The notes below the pieces were generated by a model. That model had not been told where the DNA came from. It saw nothing but the letters and a program-made list of their open reading frames with translations, and searched no databases. From positions 1 to 18,963 of the forward strand of contig CAKPTK010000032.1 in NCBI GenBank assembly GCA_934190685.1: a stretch of DNA of 18,963 bases, written 5' to 3'. A program made the position numbers and the translations under genes. How positions within the stretch are numbered: position 1 is the first letter of the stretch; every line of letters starts with the position of its first letter. Shown here in pieces: positions 7,801 to 14,855 of this stretch. The DNA comes from an uncultured Prevotella sp. Its GTDB lineage: Bacteria; Bacteroidota; Bacteroidia; Bacteroidales; Bacteroidaceae.

Positions 7801-9299
7801 GAACGCTCGGTATCAGCTCACTCGGCACTACCTACACCATGCACCAAGACACTGTCACCTTTACCCCGGATAACATTCTCTTCCAAAGCGACACCATCTA
7901 TGACACCACAGGAAACAGGGGTATCGTCACCGGACGCGTGATCCATCACAACCTCTCCAACTTCGGCTACGACCTACACGTGGCGGCACACAACCTGCTT
8001 GCCTACGACTTCAAGACCTACGGCGACCAGACTTTCTTCGGCACCGTATGGGCGACAGGCACTTGCGACATCAAGGGCAAGAGTGGCGAGGTGAACATCG
8101 ACGTCGACGTGACCCCCGAGCGGGGAAGTTTTTTGGAATACAACGCCGTGAGTCCCGATGCCGTGAGCCGACAGGAGTTCATCACCTGGCACGACCGCAC
8201 ACCCCGACCACTTGAAGACACAATCAGTGCGCCCGTACAGGAGAGCAATCTGGCGAGCGACATGCACATCAACTTCCTGGTCAACACCACACCCGATGTG
8301 ACCCTCCGCGTGCTCATGGACCCCCAAAGTGGCGACATGATTGCCCTGGGCGGTAGCGGCGTCATCCGCGCCACCTATTATAATAAGGGGGCCTTCCAAA
8401 TGTTCGGGAACTATCGCGTCGACCACGGCACCTATCGGCTGACCATCCAAAACCTCATCCGCAAGGACTTCCAATTCCAGTCGGGTTCCACCATCACCTT
8501 CGGTGGCAACCCTTATGACGCCGCACTCAACCTCAAGGCGCAATATCCCGTGCAGAGCGTCAGCCTGTCGGACCTCAACGTAGGACGGAGCTTTACGTCA
8601 AACACCATCCGGGTCAATTGCCTGATGAACATCACAGGAACAGCAGGTGCGCCACGCGTCGACTTCGGCATGGAACTTCCCAGCCTCTCGGGCGACGCCG
8701 AACAGATGGTACGCAGCCTGATGAACACCGAGGAGGAGATGAACCAACAGGTGCTCTACCTACTCGCCGTGGGCAGATTCTACAACTCGGGGGCTGAGAG
8801 CAAGACGCAGGAGGGAGCGGCACAACGCAGCCAGACCACCCTCGCCATGCAGAGCCTGCTCTCGGGCACCATCAGCCAGCAAATCAACAGCGTCATCGGA
8901 ACACTTGTCGGCGGCAAGAGCAACTGGAACTTCGGCGCCAACATCTCCACGGGCGACGAGGGATGGAACAATGCGGAATATGAAGGCATCCTCTCCGGAC
9001 GGATGCTCAACAATCGACTGCTCTTCAATGGACAGTTCGGCTACCGCGACAATGCCAATGCCACCACCAGCTTCATCGGCGACTTCGACTTGAAATATCT
9101 GCTCAAGCCCAACGGAAGCATCGCTGTCAACCTCTACAACCAAACCAACGACCGCTACTTCACCCGAAATAGCCTGAACACCCAAGGTATCGGCTTGCTG
9201 CTCAAGAAAGACTTCTCCTCACTGAGCGACCTGTTCGGCATCAAGAAGAAGAACAACAAGGAGGCGAAAGCGAAGAAAAAGAGGAAAACCGTTAAATAA
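4845..9299 (+). CDS. tamB: TamB-like translocation and assembly protein (AsmA-like body, DUF490 C-terminus)
   Basis: TamB proteins span the periplasm from an inner-membrane anchor to the outer membrane. They are linked to outer-membrane protein assembly and to phospholipid transport. This protein has 1484 residues, a normal length. Residues of about 14-38 form the single membrane helix, after a basic segment (Lys-Thr-Arg-Thr-Ile-Lys). A very long body of amphipathic beta strands follows, with AsmA-like pieces at the N-terminal end (for example Leu-Gly-Lys-Lys-Leu-Gly-Thr-Glu-Val). The C-terminal 450 or so residues match the TamB/DUF490 domain, with an Asp-Phe-Gly-Met-Glu-Leu-Pro-Ser-Leu segment and Gln-Gln-Val-Leu-Tyr-Leu-Leu-Ala-Val-Gly-Arg-Phe. 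The tail is Lys-rich. The start is uncertain: a stop codon directly precedes TTG at 4845, no ATG exists before the membrane helix, and the only other early option is GTG at 4902, which would remove the basic segment. A TamA/Omp85 partner is not in this window. Confidence 0.85.
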   Translation: MTPAKTRTIKILRHIISIIVWTLVALYALIIVLLHIPAVQEMVGAEVAAALGKKLGTEVRIGRVNLGLPLRLVIDDVTLLDQQNKPMLQAARLSASAELTPLLSGRISISSAQLFGVKATLYKETADAKPNYQFVLDSLASKDTTKQKTPLDLHIHSLVIRNSSVSYNQYDVAPTHGRINPAHLKMDDISAHLILNRLTPDSLNLNCKRLSLREGSGLDLLSLAFRLVAGKYGASLTDFHLSLPHSNLHIDHLLASYERQGSGIALPSLQYEGKIERSKITLSDIASCLPLFKNFNTPIQLSTSFSGTSTTLRVERFGLNSTDHSLDIALGGSISKLSSGIRWAAQVARLSLSAKTIELISENLKGEKISLPDVVTRLGNVRFRGELGGLGKDIAAKGTIDTDAGNAHIGVGLHGQHFSARLETTGIQIGKLFANPHLGLLATHINVDGRLRPHSTPDLSVKGTVDRLEWNNHSYHAIALNGTYAQGTATGHVSMDDPNARIDIKGLFTHGKGKPRVDLTALVDRFAPSALGLTNKWNGTNFSGLLRANLSGTTLADMGGNVTLEHFNMQSSQTDYTLERLNLNAGYKGKQHYIHMDSDFGKMELNGQYDYNTIVKSITNLVASKLPTLPGLPAATRTPGNTFNIDLTLNRTDWLRALLGVDLDLHEPMHLNATMDDARHQLSLDASLPSLTYGGTRYENVALNVTTPGDTLQAITQLTKIGTNGTRTKLGMKAHAADNHLTSTLVFDDFKPHGMSGHMNLDARFYKNSDGLSTADVRILPSEIMVGDTAWAVHPSAITYHAGALHVDNFAIEHEKQYLRISGNATHHDTDSLVVDLKDVNVEYILNLVNFHSVDFSGLASGQASVKGVMDIPSAMAHLTINDFRFENGRMGTLHANVDWNLEDNQINIHALADDGPKHKTYIHGYVSPKRSDIDLGIEARGTRMEFLNSFCSSFLQDVDAQATGHLRIFGPLKTINMEGQVVADGTLGISSLGTTYTMHQDTVTFTPDNILFQSDTIYDTTGNRGIVTGRVIHHNLSNFGYDLHVAAHNLLAYDFKTYGDQTFFGTVWATGTCDIKGKSGEVNIDVDVTPERGSFLEYNAVSPDAVSRQEFITWHDRTPRPLEDTISAPVQESNLASDMHINFLVNTTPDVTLRVLMDPQSGDMIALGGSGVIRATYYNKGAFQMFGNYRVDHGTYRLTIQNLIRKDFQFQSGSTITFGGNPYDAALNLKAQYPVQSVSLSDLNVGRSFTSNTIRVNCLMNITGTAGAPRVDFGMELPSLSGDAEQMVRSLMNTEEEMNQQVLYLLAVGRFYNSGAESKTQEGAAQRSQTTLAMQSLLSGTISQQINSVIGTLVGGKSNWNFGANISTGDEGWNNAEYEGILSGRMLNNRLLFNGQFGYRDNANATTSFIGDFDLKYLLKPNGSIAVNLYNQTNDRYFTRNSLNTQGIGLLLKKDFSSLSDLFGIKKKNNKEAKAKKKRKTVK

Positions 9300-9345
9300 T
9301 TATAAAACATTATCGGTTATAGACACATACTTACTAAAAAAGCAG

Positions 9346-9353
9346 TACCTTTG
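9346..9353 (+). promoter_or_regulatory. Predicted -7 box of the rpsA promoter
   Basis: TACCTTTG followed by CAG lies 64 bases before the rpsA ATG. Transcription would start near 9360. The leader from there to 9417 is almost entirely A and T with no Shine-Dalgarno sequence, a common arrangement for highly translated Bacteroidetes genes. No clear -33 TTTG is seen. Confidence 0.6.
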
Positions 9354-9417
9354 CAGCCGATTTTGAATTAATTCACATAAAGTCTAACTTTATTAATTAT
9401 TAAACATTTAAATTTTT

Positions 9418-11187
9418 ATGTCAGAACTTAAGAACGTACAGCCATTGGCAGACTTCAATTGGGACGAGTTTGAGAATGGCGGCAGCCTGGGCGCAGACAA
9501 GCAAAGCTTGGAAAAGGCCTATGACGAAACCCTCAACAAGGTTTCTGAACACCAGGTAGTAGAAGGTACAGTAATCGCTGCAGACAAGAAAGAGGTTATT
9601 GTCAACATCGGCTACAAGAGCGACGGTGTAATCCCTGCTTCAGAATTCCGTTACAACCCAGACCTCAAGGTGGGTGACAAGGTTGAGGTTTATGTTGAAA
9701 ACCAGGAAGACAAGAAGGGTCAACTCGTACTCTCTCACAAGAAGGCTCGCTTGAGCAAGAGCTGGGAGCTTGTCAACAAGGCTCTCGACAACGAGGAAGT
9801 TATCCAGGGCTATATCAAGTGCCGCACTAAGGGCGGTATGATTGTAGACGTATTCGGCATCGAGGCATTCCTCCCCGGCAGCCAAATCGACGTTCATCCA
9901 ATACGCGACTACGATGTATTCGTAGGCAAGACTATGGAGTTCAAGGTTGTAAAGATCAACCAGGAGTTCCGCAACGTTGTTGTTTCTCACAAGGCTCTCA
10001 TCGAGGCTGAGCTCGAAGCACAGAAGAAAGAAATCATCAGCAAGCTTGAAAAAGGTCAGATTCTCGAAGGTACTGTCAAGAACATCACTTCTTACGGTGT
10101 ATTCGTTGACCTCGGTGGTGTTGACGGACTCATCCACATCACAGACCTTTCTTGGGGCCGCGTAAGCGATCCTCACGAGGTTGTTGCTCTCGACCAGAAG
10201 ATCAACGTGGTTATCCTCGACTTCGACGACGAGAAGAAGCGTATCGCTCTCGGCTTGAAGCAGCTCACTCCGCACCCATGGGATGCTCTCGATCCTAACC
10301 TCAAGGTGGGCGACCACGTTAAGGGTAAGGTTGTTGTTATCGCTGACTACGGCGCATTCGTAGAGATTGCTCCAGGCGTAGAAGGTCTCATCCACGTATC
10401 TGAGATGAGCTGGAGCCAACACCTCCGTTCAGCTCAGGAGTTCCTCCACGTAGGTGACGAGGTAGAGGCAGTAATCCTCACACTCGACCGCGAGGAGCGC
10501 AAGATGAGCCTCGGTATTAAGCAGCTCAAGGAAGACCCTTGGGAAACTATCGAGGTGAAATATCCTGTAGGCAGCAAGCACACAGCCAAGGTTCGCAACT
10601 TCACCAACTTCGGTATCTTCGTAGAGCTCGAGGAAGGCGTTGACGGACTCATCCACATCTCTGACCTCTCTTGGACCAAGAAGGTTAAGCATCCTTCTGA
10701 GTTCACACAGGTAGGCGCAGACATCGACGTGGTTGTACTTGAAATCGACAAGGAAAACCGTCGTTTGAGCCTCGGTCACAAGCAGCTCGAGGAGAATCCT
10801 TGGGACAAGTACGAGGAGATTTATACTCCTGGCTCTGTTCACATGGGCAAGATTACTGAGATGATGGACAAGGGTGCCGTGATCACTCTCAACGAGGGTG
10901 GCGAAGGCTTCGCTACTCCAAAGCATCTCGTAAAGGAAGACGGCTCACAGGCTCAGCTCGGTGAGGAACTTCCATTCAAGGTAATTGAGTTCGTGAAAGA
11001 GACAAAGCGCATCATCCTCAGCCACAGCCGCACATTTGAGGAGGGCAAGGACGATGTGAAGCCAGCTCGCAAGCACTCTGCCAAGAAGGAAGAGAAGGCA
11101 CAGATAAACAATGTAGCTGCCGGAACTTCTCTCGGTGACTTCGACGCTCTCGCAGCTTTGAAGGCAAAAATGGAAAAAGGTGAATAA
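9418..11187 (+). CDS. rpsA: 30S ribosomal protein S1
   Basis: S1 binds mRNA at the small ribosomal subunit and helps start translation of leaders lacking a Shine-Dalgarno sequence. The 589-residue protein has six S1 (OB-fold) domains at roughly 45-110, 127-192, 213-283, 299-370, 385-456 and 471-537. Domains 3 to 5 show the clearest copies, each with Gly-x-Phe-Val-x-Leu and Gly-Leu-Ile-His-Ile-Ser/Thr-x-Leu-Ser-Trp. A Pro-Trp-Asp/Glu linker follows domains 3, 4 and 5. The C-terminal tail is rich in Lys and Ala and ends Met-Glu-Lys-Gly-Glu. Codon choice is visibly different from tamB (many GTT, GCT, CTC and AAG codons), as expected for a highly expressed gene. It has its own promoter and terminator and appears to be a single-gene unit. 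Confidence 0.97.
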   Translation: MSELKNVQPLADFNWDEFENGGSLGADKQSLEKAYDETLNKVSEHQVVEGTVIAADKKEVIVNIGYKSDGVIPASEFRYNPDLKVGDKVEVYVENQEDKKGQLVLSHKKARLSKSWELVNKALDNEEVIQGYIKCRTKGGMIVDVFGIEAFLPGSQIDVHPIRDYDVFVGKTMEFKVVKINQEFRNVVVSHKALIEAELEAQKKEIISKLEKGQILEGTVKNITSYGVFVDLGGVDGLIHITDLSWGRVSDPHEVVALDQKINVVILDFDDEKKRIALGLKQLTPHPWDALDPNLKVGDHVKGKVVVIADYGAFVEIAPGVEGLIHVSEMSWSQHLRSAQEFLHVGDEVEAVILTLDREERKMSLGIKQLKEDPWETIEVKYPVGSKHTAKVRNFTNFGIFVELEEGVDGLIHISDLSWTKKVKHPSEFTQVGADIDVVVLEIDKENRRLSLGHKQLEENPWDKYEEIYTPGSVHMGKITEMMDKGAVITLNEGGEGFATPKHLVKEDGSQAQLGEELPFKVIEFVKETKRIILSHSRTFEEGKDDVKPARKHSAKKEEKAQINNVAAGTSLGDFDALAALKAKMEKGE

Positions 11188-11216
11188 TACCTAAGTAAAT
11201 TCATACATAGCAAAAT

Positions 11217-11265
11217 ACCCCTGCATCTTCAAGACGTGTTCTTGGGATGCAGGGGTTTATTTTTA
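11217..11265 (+). terminator. Intrinsic terminator of rpsA
   Basis: An 11-bp stem (11217-11227 with 11246-11256, including four G-C pairs in a row) encloses an inner CAAG/CTTG helix. It is followed by TTATTTTTAT. It lies 29 bases after the rpsA stop. Confidence 0.9.
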
Positions 11266-11331
11266 TACGACTGTCACGATATCCGGAAACTTTCTTATAA
11301 GTGAATTATCTGTCGTGGCTTCATCTTACTG

Positions 11332-12366
11332 TTATCTAAATTTTCCTTCGTCTTCCTGATACATCGCAGCCGTCTCAAGCACTTTGTCCCTCATATAGTT
11401 TACAACTTGACGAGGGTAGATGACTCTGATACCAGCCCCATAGCTCATGAAGACGGAGTACATCTCAAAATTGACTACAACCTCTATCTGAAAGATACAG
11501 CTATGGTCTGCTTCATTTTGACTGATTAACTTTTGTGTTCTATGCAGGGGCTTGGTCAAAATATACTGGCTTTGTTCTGCACTTGCCCAAAATCGGATTT
11601 TGCGGGGACAGGCACCAATATTCTTGCTGACTCCAATCACATTATCAAAGAAATGCTCCGAATCAAAATTCGGATTCTCCCTAAACGGCACATCCACAGG
11701 TTGCACTCTGATGATTCTGTCCAATGCAAAATTGTATAACATAAGATTAGACGCTTGAGAACCAAACAAAAACCAACGATTCCGAAATTCCTTCAGCAAA
11801 TAGGGACACAGGATGTATTCAACAGGCTTGGGGGCATGGAACGACTTATACAGTACTTTGAGCGTCTGTTTATGCGAAATATAGTTGTAGAGTGGATTCA
11901 ACAAGCGCAAGCCCCTCAATTGAGGAACATTGTCGAAATTGATAATCGGCTTTCTATTGTTGCGTGAAATGGCGAGTCTGTCACGCAAACGACTCACCAC
12001 ATCGGACATTTCGGTAAACTGGTCAAAATCTTCCAATTCGCGAAGCATATCCACTGCCTCCTGCATAACGTCATAGTCGTTTTGCGACATGGGCATGGAC
12101 ATGATAGAATAGTTACGATCAGCATATCGATAATACTTGTGGTCATACACTTCTATCGGAGCGTTATACCCCAGTTTGTCGGAGCGCATTATCTGTATGT
12201 CGCCCTGCACTGTACGTACAGAGACACCTTTTCTGATGCCCTCCGCATCATAAATTGCATCAGAACAAGCATCCACTAAATCGTTCAATGTCCAGCGACG
12301 ATAGTGGTTGCGAAGACAGTTGTCTATCGTTTTATACCTTATCAAGGCATTCTTATTAGCGGGCAT
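11332..12366 (-). CDS. WYL-domain transcriptional regulator
   Basis: The 344-residue protein has an N-terminal helix-turn-helix region (about 5-65), whose likely recognition helix is Val-Ser-Val-Arg-Thr-Val-Gln-Gly-Asp-Ile (48-57). A helical linker follows (about 94-135). The WYL domain occupies about 160-235, with Tyr-Lys-Ser-Phe (173-176), Tyr-Ile-Leu-Cys-Pro-Tyr-Leu-Leu (184-191) and Asn-Arg-Trp-Phe-Leu-Phe-Gly (196-202). The namesake motif therefore reads Trp-Phe-Leu. A C-terminal WCX-like extension follows. WYL domains sense nucleic acid or nucleotide ligands. Many WYL regulators repress DNA-repair or phage-defence genes, for example BrxR of BREX and CapW of CBASS. The gene is divergent from an AAA+ ATPase, so it probably controls that gene and itself. 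Its DNA is more AT-rich than tamB. Confidence 0.85.
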   Translation of the reverse strand: MPANKNALIRYKTIDNCLRNHYRRWTLNDLVDACSDAIYDAEGIRKGVSVRTVQGDIQIMRSDKLGYNAPIEVYDHKYYRYADRNYSIMSMPMSQNDYDVMQEAVDMLRELEDFDQFTEMSDVVSRLRDRLAISRNNRKPIINFDNVPQLRGLRLLNPLYNYISHKQTLKVLYKSFHAPKPVEYILCPYLLKEFRNRWFLFGSQASNLMLYNFALDRIIRVQPVDVPFRENPNFDSEHFFDNVIGVSKNIGACPRKIRFWASAEQSQYILTKPLHRTQKLISQNEADHSCIFQIEVVVNFEMYSVFMSYGAGIRVIYPRQVVNYMRDKVLETAAMYQEDEGKFR

Positions 12367-12394
12367 AGGTCTATTGTTTTCTCTATATCAGCTA

Positions 12395-12402
12395 CAAAGT
12401 TA
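12395..12402 (-). promoter_or_regulatory. Possible -7 box of the WYL regulator gene
   Basis: On the minus strand this reads TAACTTTG, which fits TAnnTTTG, and places a start about 22 bases before the ATG at 12366. No -33 TTTG is seen at the expected distance. Confidence 0.4.
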
Positions 12403-12435
12403 CGCATAATCATATGCAGTCTATTTGCGCAATAC

Positions 12436-12455
12436 CGAAAAACTTCACTTTTTCG
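12436..12455. repeat. Inverted repeat CGAAAAA/TTTTTCG, possible operator
   Basis: A 7-bp perfect inverted repeat with a six-base spacer lies in the middle of the divergent WYL/ATPase control region. It could be an operator for the regulator. Its AT content makes chance possible. Confidence 0.35.
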
Positions 12456-12500
12456 ACAGATTTTCAGCATTTTATTTCCATTACGCAGAAAGAATGCGCA

Positions 12501-12549
12501 GCGAGAATCTAAATTTGCACCCGAAAGAAACAAAACACAAGATTCTCGC
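12501..12549. promoter_or_regulatory. Inverted repeat flanking the ATPase promoter, candidate operator
   Basis: GCGAGAATCT (12501-12510) is the exact reverse complement of AGATTCTCGC (12540-12549), 29 bases apart. The left arm ends at the first T of the predicted -7 box (12510-12517), and the right arm falls in the predicted leader. This placement suits a repressor site, and the neighbouring WYL protein is the obvious candidate. It could also form a long-loop hairpin. Confidence 0.5.
12510..12517 (+). promoter_or_regulatory. Predicted -7 box of the AAA+ ATPase gene
   Basis: TAAATTTG followed by CA fits TAnnTTTG. Transcription would start near 12524, about 40 bases before the ATG at 12564. 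No clear -33 element is visible. Confidence 0.5.
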
Positions 12550-12563
12550 CACTACTAAATATA

Positions 12564-13772
12564 ATGTACGAACAAAAACTAAACAACATGGAAACAGAAA
12601 TGACAATGAAACAGAAGTGGGTGAAAGAAAATGGCGTGTTCTACCCGATTCCTGGAGACACAACCCTGCACACGTCGCCCGGGATGGGCGTGTTCCAAGT
12701 ATACGAGGAAAAAAGTATGGGAGGCTCCCGTCTCGGACTGTTGAAAATGGCAAACCAATTCACATTCAACTTTAAGATTTACGACCTTGGTGTAGATGAC
12801 ACCATGCAAAAAATAGAGAAGACATGGAACTCTGACGTATTTGTTGAGGGAAACAAGAATCTAGGCGTAATCTTCAATGGACTGAAGGGTACGGGCAAGA
12901 CCATCGCCTCTAAAATTCTCAGCAACAGGCTACACATGCCTGTCATCATCGTCAACGCTCCCTACGAAGGATTGTTGGGATTTGTACAATCTCTGAATTT
13001 CGAATGTGTTGTACTGATTGACGAGGCGGAAAAGACATTCAAACAAAATGGAGATGTGCTGCTGAAGATGATTGACGGAGTGTACAACGAAGCCAGAAAG
13101 CTCTATATTCTCACAACCAACAGACTATCTATCGACGAGAATTTGCTCGGACGCCCAGGGAGAATCAGATATATCAAACAGTTCGGAAACCTCACAGTAA
13201 AGGCTGTGGCTGACTATATCAAGGATAACCTGCGAGATCAGTCCAAGAAAGAGATGATTATAGAGATGGTTGACTTGCTTGAGATTTCGACAATCGACAT
13301 TCTAAAATCTATTGTTGATGAAGTGAACATCCATGGAGAAATCTCAAGGAACAGTCTGTTGAACGTACCGAAGGCAACTTACAAAATCGACATCATCCGT
13401 TTCGACGACGTGTCCACCAACCAGTTTGATGAACTGAAAGACTTCATCAGGGGAAACCTTTCTCAAGGGGAAACCATCGGACAATGGCTGAATAAACCTT
13501 GGACGAACCCGGACGGAGAACGACGCACAAACAGGGAGAATATCGACGAAAAATTCGACGCCGACTGTTACACCCAACAGATTGCCTCTCGCTATCCTGT
13601 CTTGCTGAAAAACCAAGAGACGAGAATCGGCACACTGCTTGAACAACCCGACCTCGATGGCTTCTTCACGGTCAAAAACACATGGAACGACAAAGAAGAA
13701 CTCTGCTGCATCCTGTCTTATCACGATGCCCCCTCACTCTACAGAGGCGGCTTGCAAACACTCTATGCATAG
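12564..13772 (+). CDS. AAA+ ATPase of unknown role, paired with WYL regulator
   Basis: The 402-residue protein has a single AAA+ module. Walker A is Gly-Leu-Lys-Gly-Thr-Gly-Lys-Thr (106-113), Walker B is Val-Val-Leu-Ile-Asp-Glu (149-154), sensor 1 is Thr-Thr-Asn (184-186), and a Gly-Arg-Pro-Gly-Arg segment (196-200) supplies the arginine-finger region. All parts needed for ATP hydrolysis are present. Residues 1-90 form a domain without a recognised match. Residues from about 260 to 402 are also unrecognised, with a Trp-Leu-Asn-Lys-Pro-Trp stretch (308-313). No membrane segment, nuclease or protease motif was seen. Start codons at 12564 and 12588 are both possible. The gene stands alone after its promoter, divergent from the WYL regulator and convergent with prs. 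A remodelling or motor role on protein or DNA is inferred from the fold only; the true job is unknown. Confidence 0.8.
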   Translation: MYEQKLNNMETEMTMKQKWVKENGVFYPIPGDTTLHTSPGMGVFQVYEEKSMGGSRLGLLKMANQFTFNFKIYDLGVDDTMQKIEKTWNSDVFVEGNKNLGVIFNGLKGTGKTIASKILSNRLHMPVIIVNAPYEGLLGFVQSLNFECVVLIDEAEKTFKQNGDVLLKMIDGVYNEARKLYILTTNRLSIDENLLGRPGRIRYIKQFGNLTVKAVADYIKDNLRDQSKKEMIIEMVDLLEISTIDILKSIVDEVNIHGEISRNSLLNVPKATYKIDIIRFDDVSTNQFDELKDFIRGNLSQGETIGQWLNKPWTNPDGERRTNRENIDEKFDADCYTQQIASRYPVLLKNQETRIGTLLEQPDLDGFFTVKNTWNDKEELCCILSYHDAPSLYRGGLQTLYA

Positions 13773-13801
13773 AAGAAACTAATCTATCAACCGGCTGATC
13801 T

Positions 13802-13846
13802 AAAAAAATCCCCGACACTCGCTGCAACAGTGAATGCCGGGGATTT
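13802..13846 (-). terminator. Intrinsic terminator of prs (shared with the convergent ATPase gene)
   Basis: A stem of nine pairs (13806-13814 with 13838-13846, including CCCCG/CGGGG), plus an inner CACT/AGTG helix, is followed on the minus strand by seven T. It begins 31 bases after the prs stop. In the plus direction the U-tract is weak. Confidence 0.85.
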
Positions 13847-13876
13847 GAATATCTATAGTATTCAGACGTATCAGAA

Positions 13877-14815
13877 CTATACCAAATACTGTGAACTAAT
13901 GCTTTCGCAATTTTCCACACGACGGATGGTCTCGGCAAACATATCTGCTACAGACAGTTGCTTCACCTTAGCACAACGATTGGAATATGGAATGGAGTCG
14001 GTGAAGACAATCTCTTCGAGGGCAGACTGCTGCACACGTTCACTGGCAGGACCACTCATCACACAGTGAGAAGCGCAGGCGCGAACACTCTTGGCACCAG
14101 CGGCTTTCATTATGTCGGCAGCCTTGGTGATTGTGCCGGCGGTGTCGACCATATCATCGATGATGACCACGTTCTTGTCCTTCACATCACCGATAATCTG
14201 CATGCTCTGCACCACATTGGCACGAGCGCGGGTCTTGTTGCAAAGCACGAGCGGACATCCCAGATATTTGGCATAGGTGCTGGCACGCTTCGAACCACCG
14301 ACATCAGGAGAAGCAATAACGAGATCGTCGAGTTTGAGTGACTGCAGATAAGGCAGAATCACGCCTGATGCGTAGAGGTGGTCTACAGGCACATCGAAGA
14401 AACCTTGAATCTGGTCGGCATGAAGATCCATGGTAATGAGACGGTCGATGCCTGCCACACTGAGTAAATCAGCCACCAACTTGGCGCCGATGCTCACTCT
14501 TGGCTTGTCCTTGCGGTCCTGGCGAGCCCAGCCAAAATACGGAGTCACAGCGATGATGTGACGGGCAGAGGCACGCTTGGCAGCGTCAATCATGAGGAGC
14601 AGCTCCATCAGATTGTCAGAGTTAGGGAATGTGCTCTGTACAAGGAACACATCCTTGCCACGAATAGACTCCTCATAGCTGACAGCAAACTCGCCATCAG
14701 AGAACTTCGTGACCACCAGATTGCCTAAAGGACAACCGAGGCTTGCGCAGATTTTCTCTGCAAGGTATCTCGTGTTAGTGCCAGAGAATACCAAAAAAGA
14801 GTTGTTTTGACTCAT
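13877..14815 (-). CDS. prs: Ribose-phosphate pyrophosphokinase (PRPP synthase)
   Basis: Prs transfers diphosphate from ATP to ribose 5-phosphate, giving PRPP for purine, pyrimidine, NAD, histidine and tryptophan synthesis. The 312-residue length is standard. Visible motifs are Phe-Ser-Asp-Gly-Glu (38-42), the ATP-binding Pro-Tyr-Phe-Gly-Trp-Ala-Arg-Gln-Asp-Arg-Lys (92-102), the divalent-metal site Thr-Met-Asp-Leu-His-Ala-Asp-Gln-Ile-Gln-Gly-Phe-Phe (128-140, His132), Ser-Pro-Asp-Val-Gly-Gly (169-174), and the PRPP loop Val-Ile-Ile-Asp-Asp-Met-Val-Asp-Thr-Ala-Gly-Thr-Ile (217-229). The canonical catalytic loop Asp-Lys-Arg-Arg reads Asn-Lys-Thr-Arg here (193-196), keeping the lysine. It lies 40 bases downstream of the ThiE-like gene with no TAnnTTTG box in the gap, so the two may be cotranscribed. 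Confidence 0.96.
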   Translation of the reverse strand: MSQNNSFLVFSGTNTRYLAEKICASLGCPLGNLVVTKFSDGEFAVSYEESIRGKDVFLVQSTFPNSDNLMELLLMIDAAKRASARHIIAVTPYFGWARQDRKDKPRVSIGAKLVADLLSVAGIDRLITMDLHADQIQGFFDVPVDHLYASGVILPYLQSLKLDDLVIASPDVGGSKRASTYAKYLGCPLVLCNKTRARANVVQSMQIIGDVKDKNVVIIDDMVDTAGTITKAADIMKAAGAKSVRACASHCVMSGPASERVQQSALEEIVFTDSIPYSNRCAKVKQLSVADMFAETIRRVENCESISSQYLV

Positions 14816-14855
14816 TTTCTTTTCTTTATTTTTAATGAAGTACTTTTTATATTAC

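Noticed and set aside
7974..8543. 189-codon minus-strand open frame inside tamB
   Set aside because: It is a shadow of the TamB C-terminal domain and has no start signals or family features.
11275..11317. CACGA/TCGTG inverted repeat after rpsA
   Set aside because: Five pairs with a 33-base loop and no U-tract are not convincing. The rpsA terminator upstream is much stronger.
11266..13801. Prophage or integrative element at the WYL/ATPase islet
   Set aside because: There is no integrase, transposase, structural phage gene, tRNA or flanking direct repeat; two genes alone do not support it.
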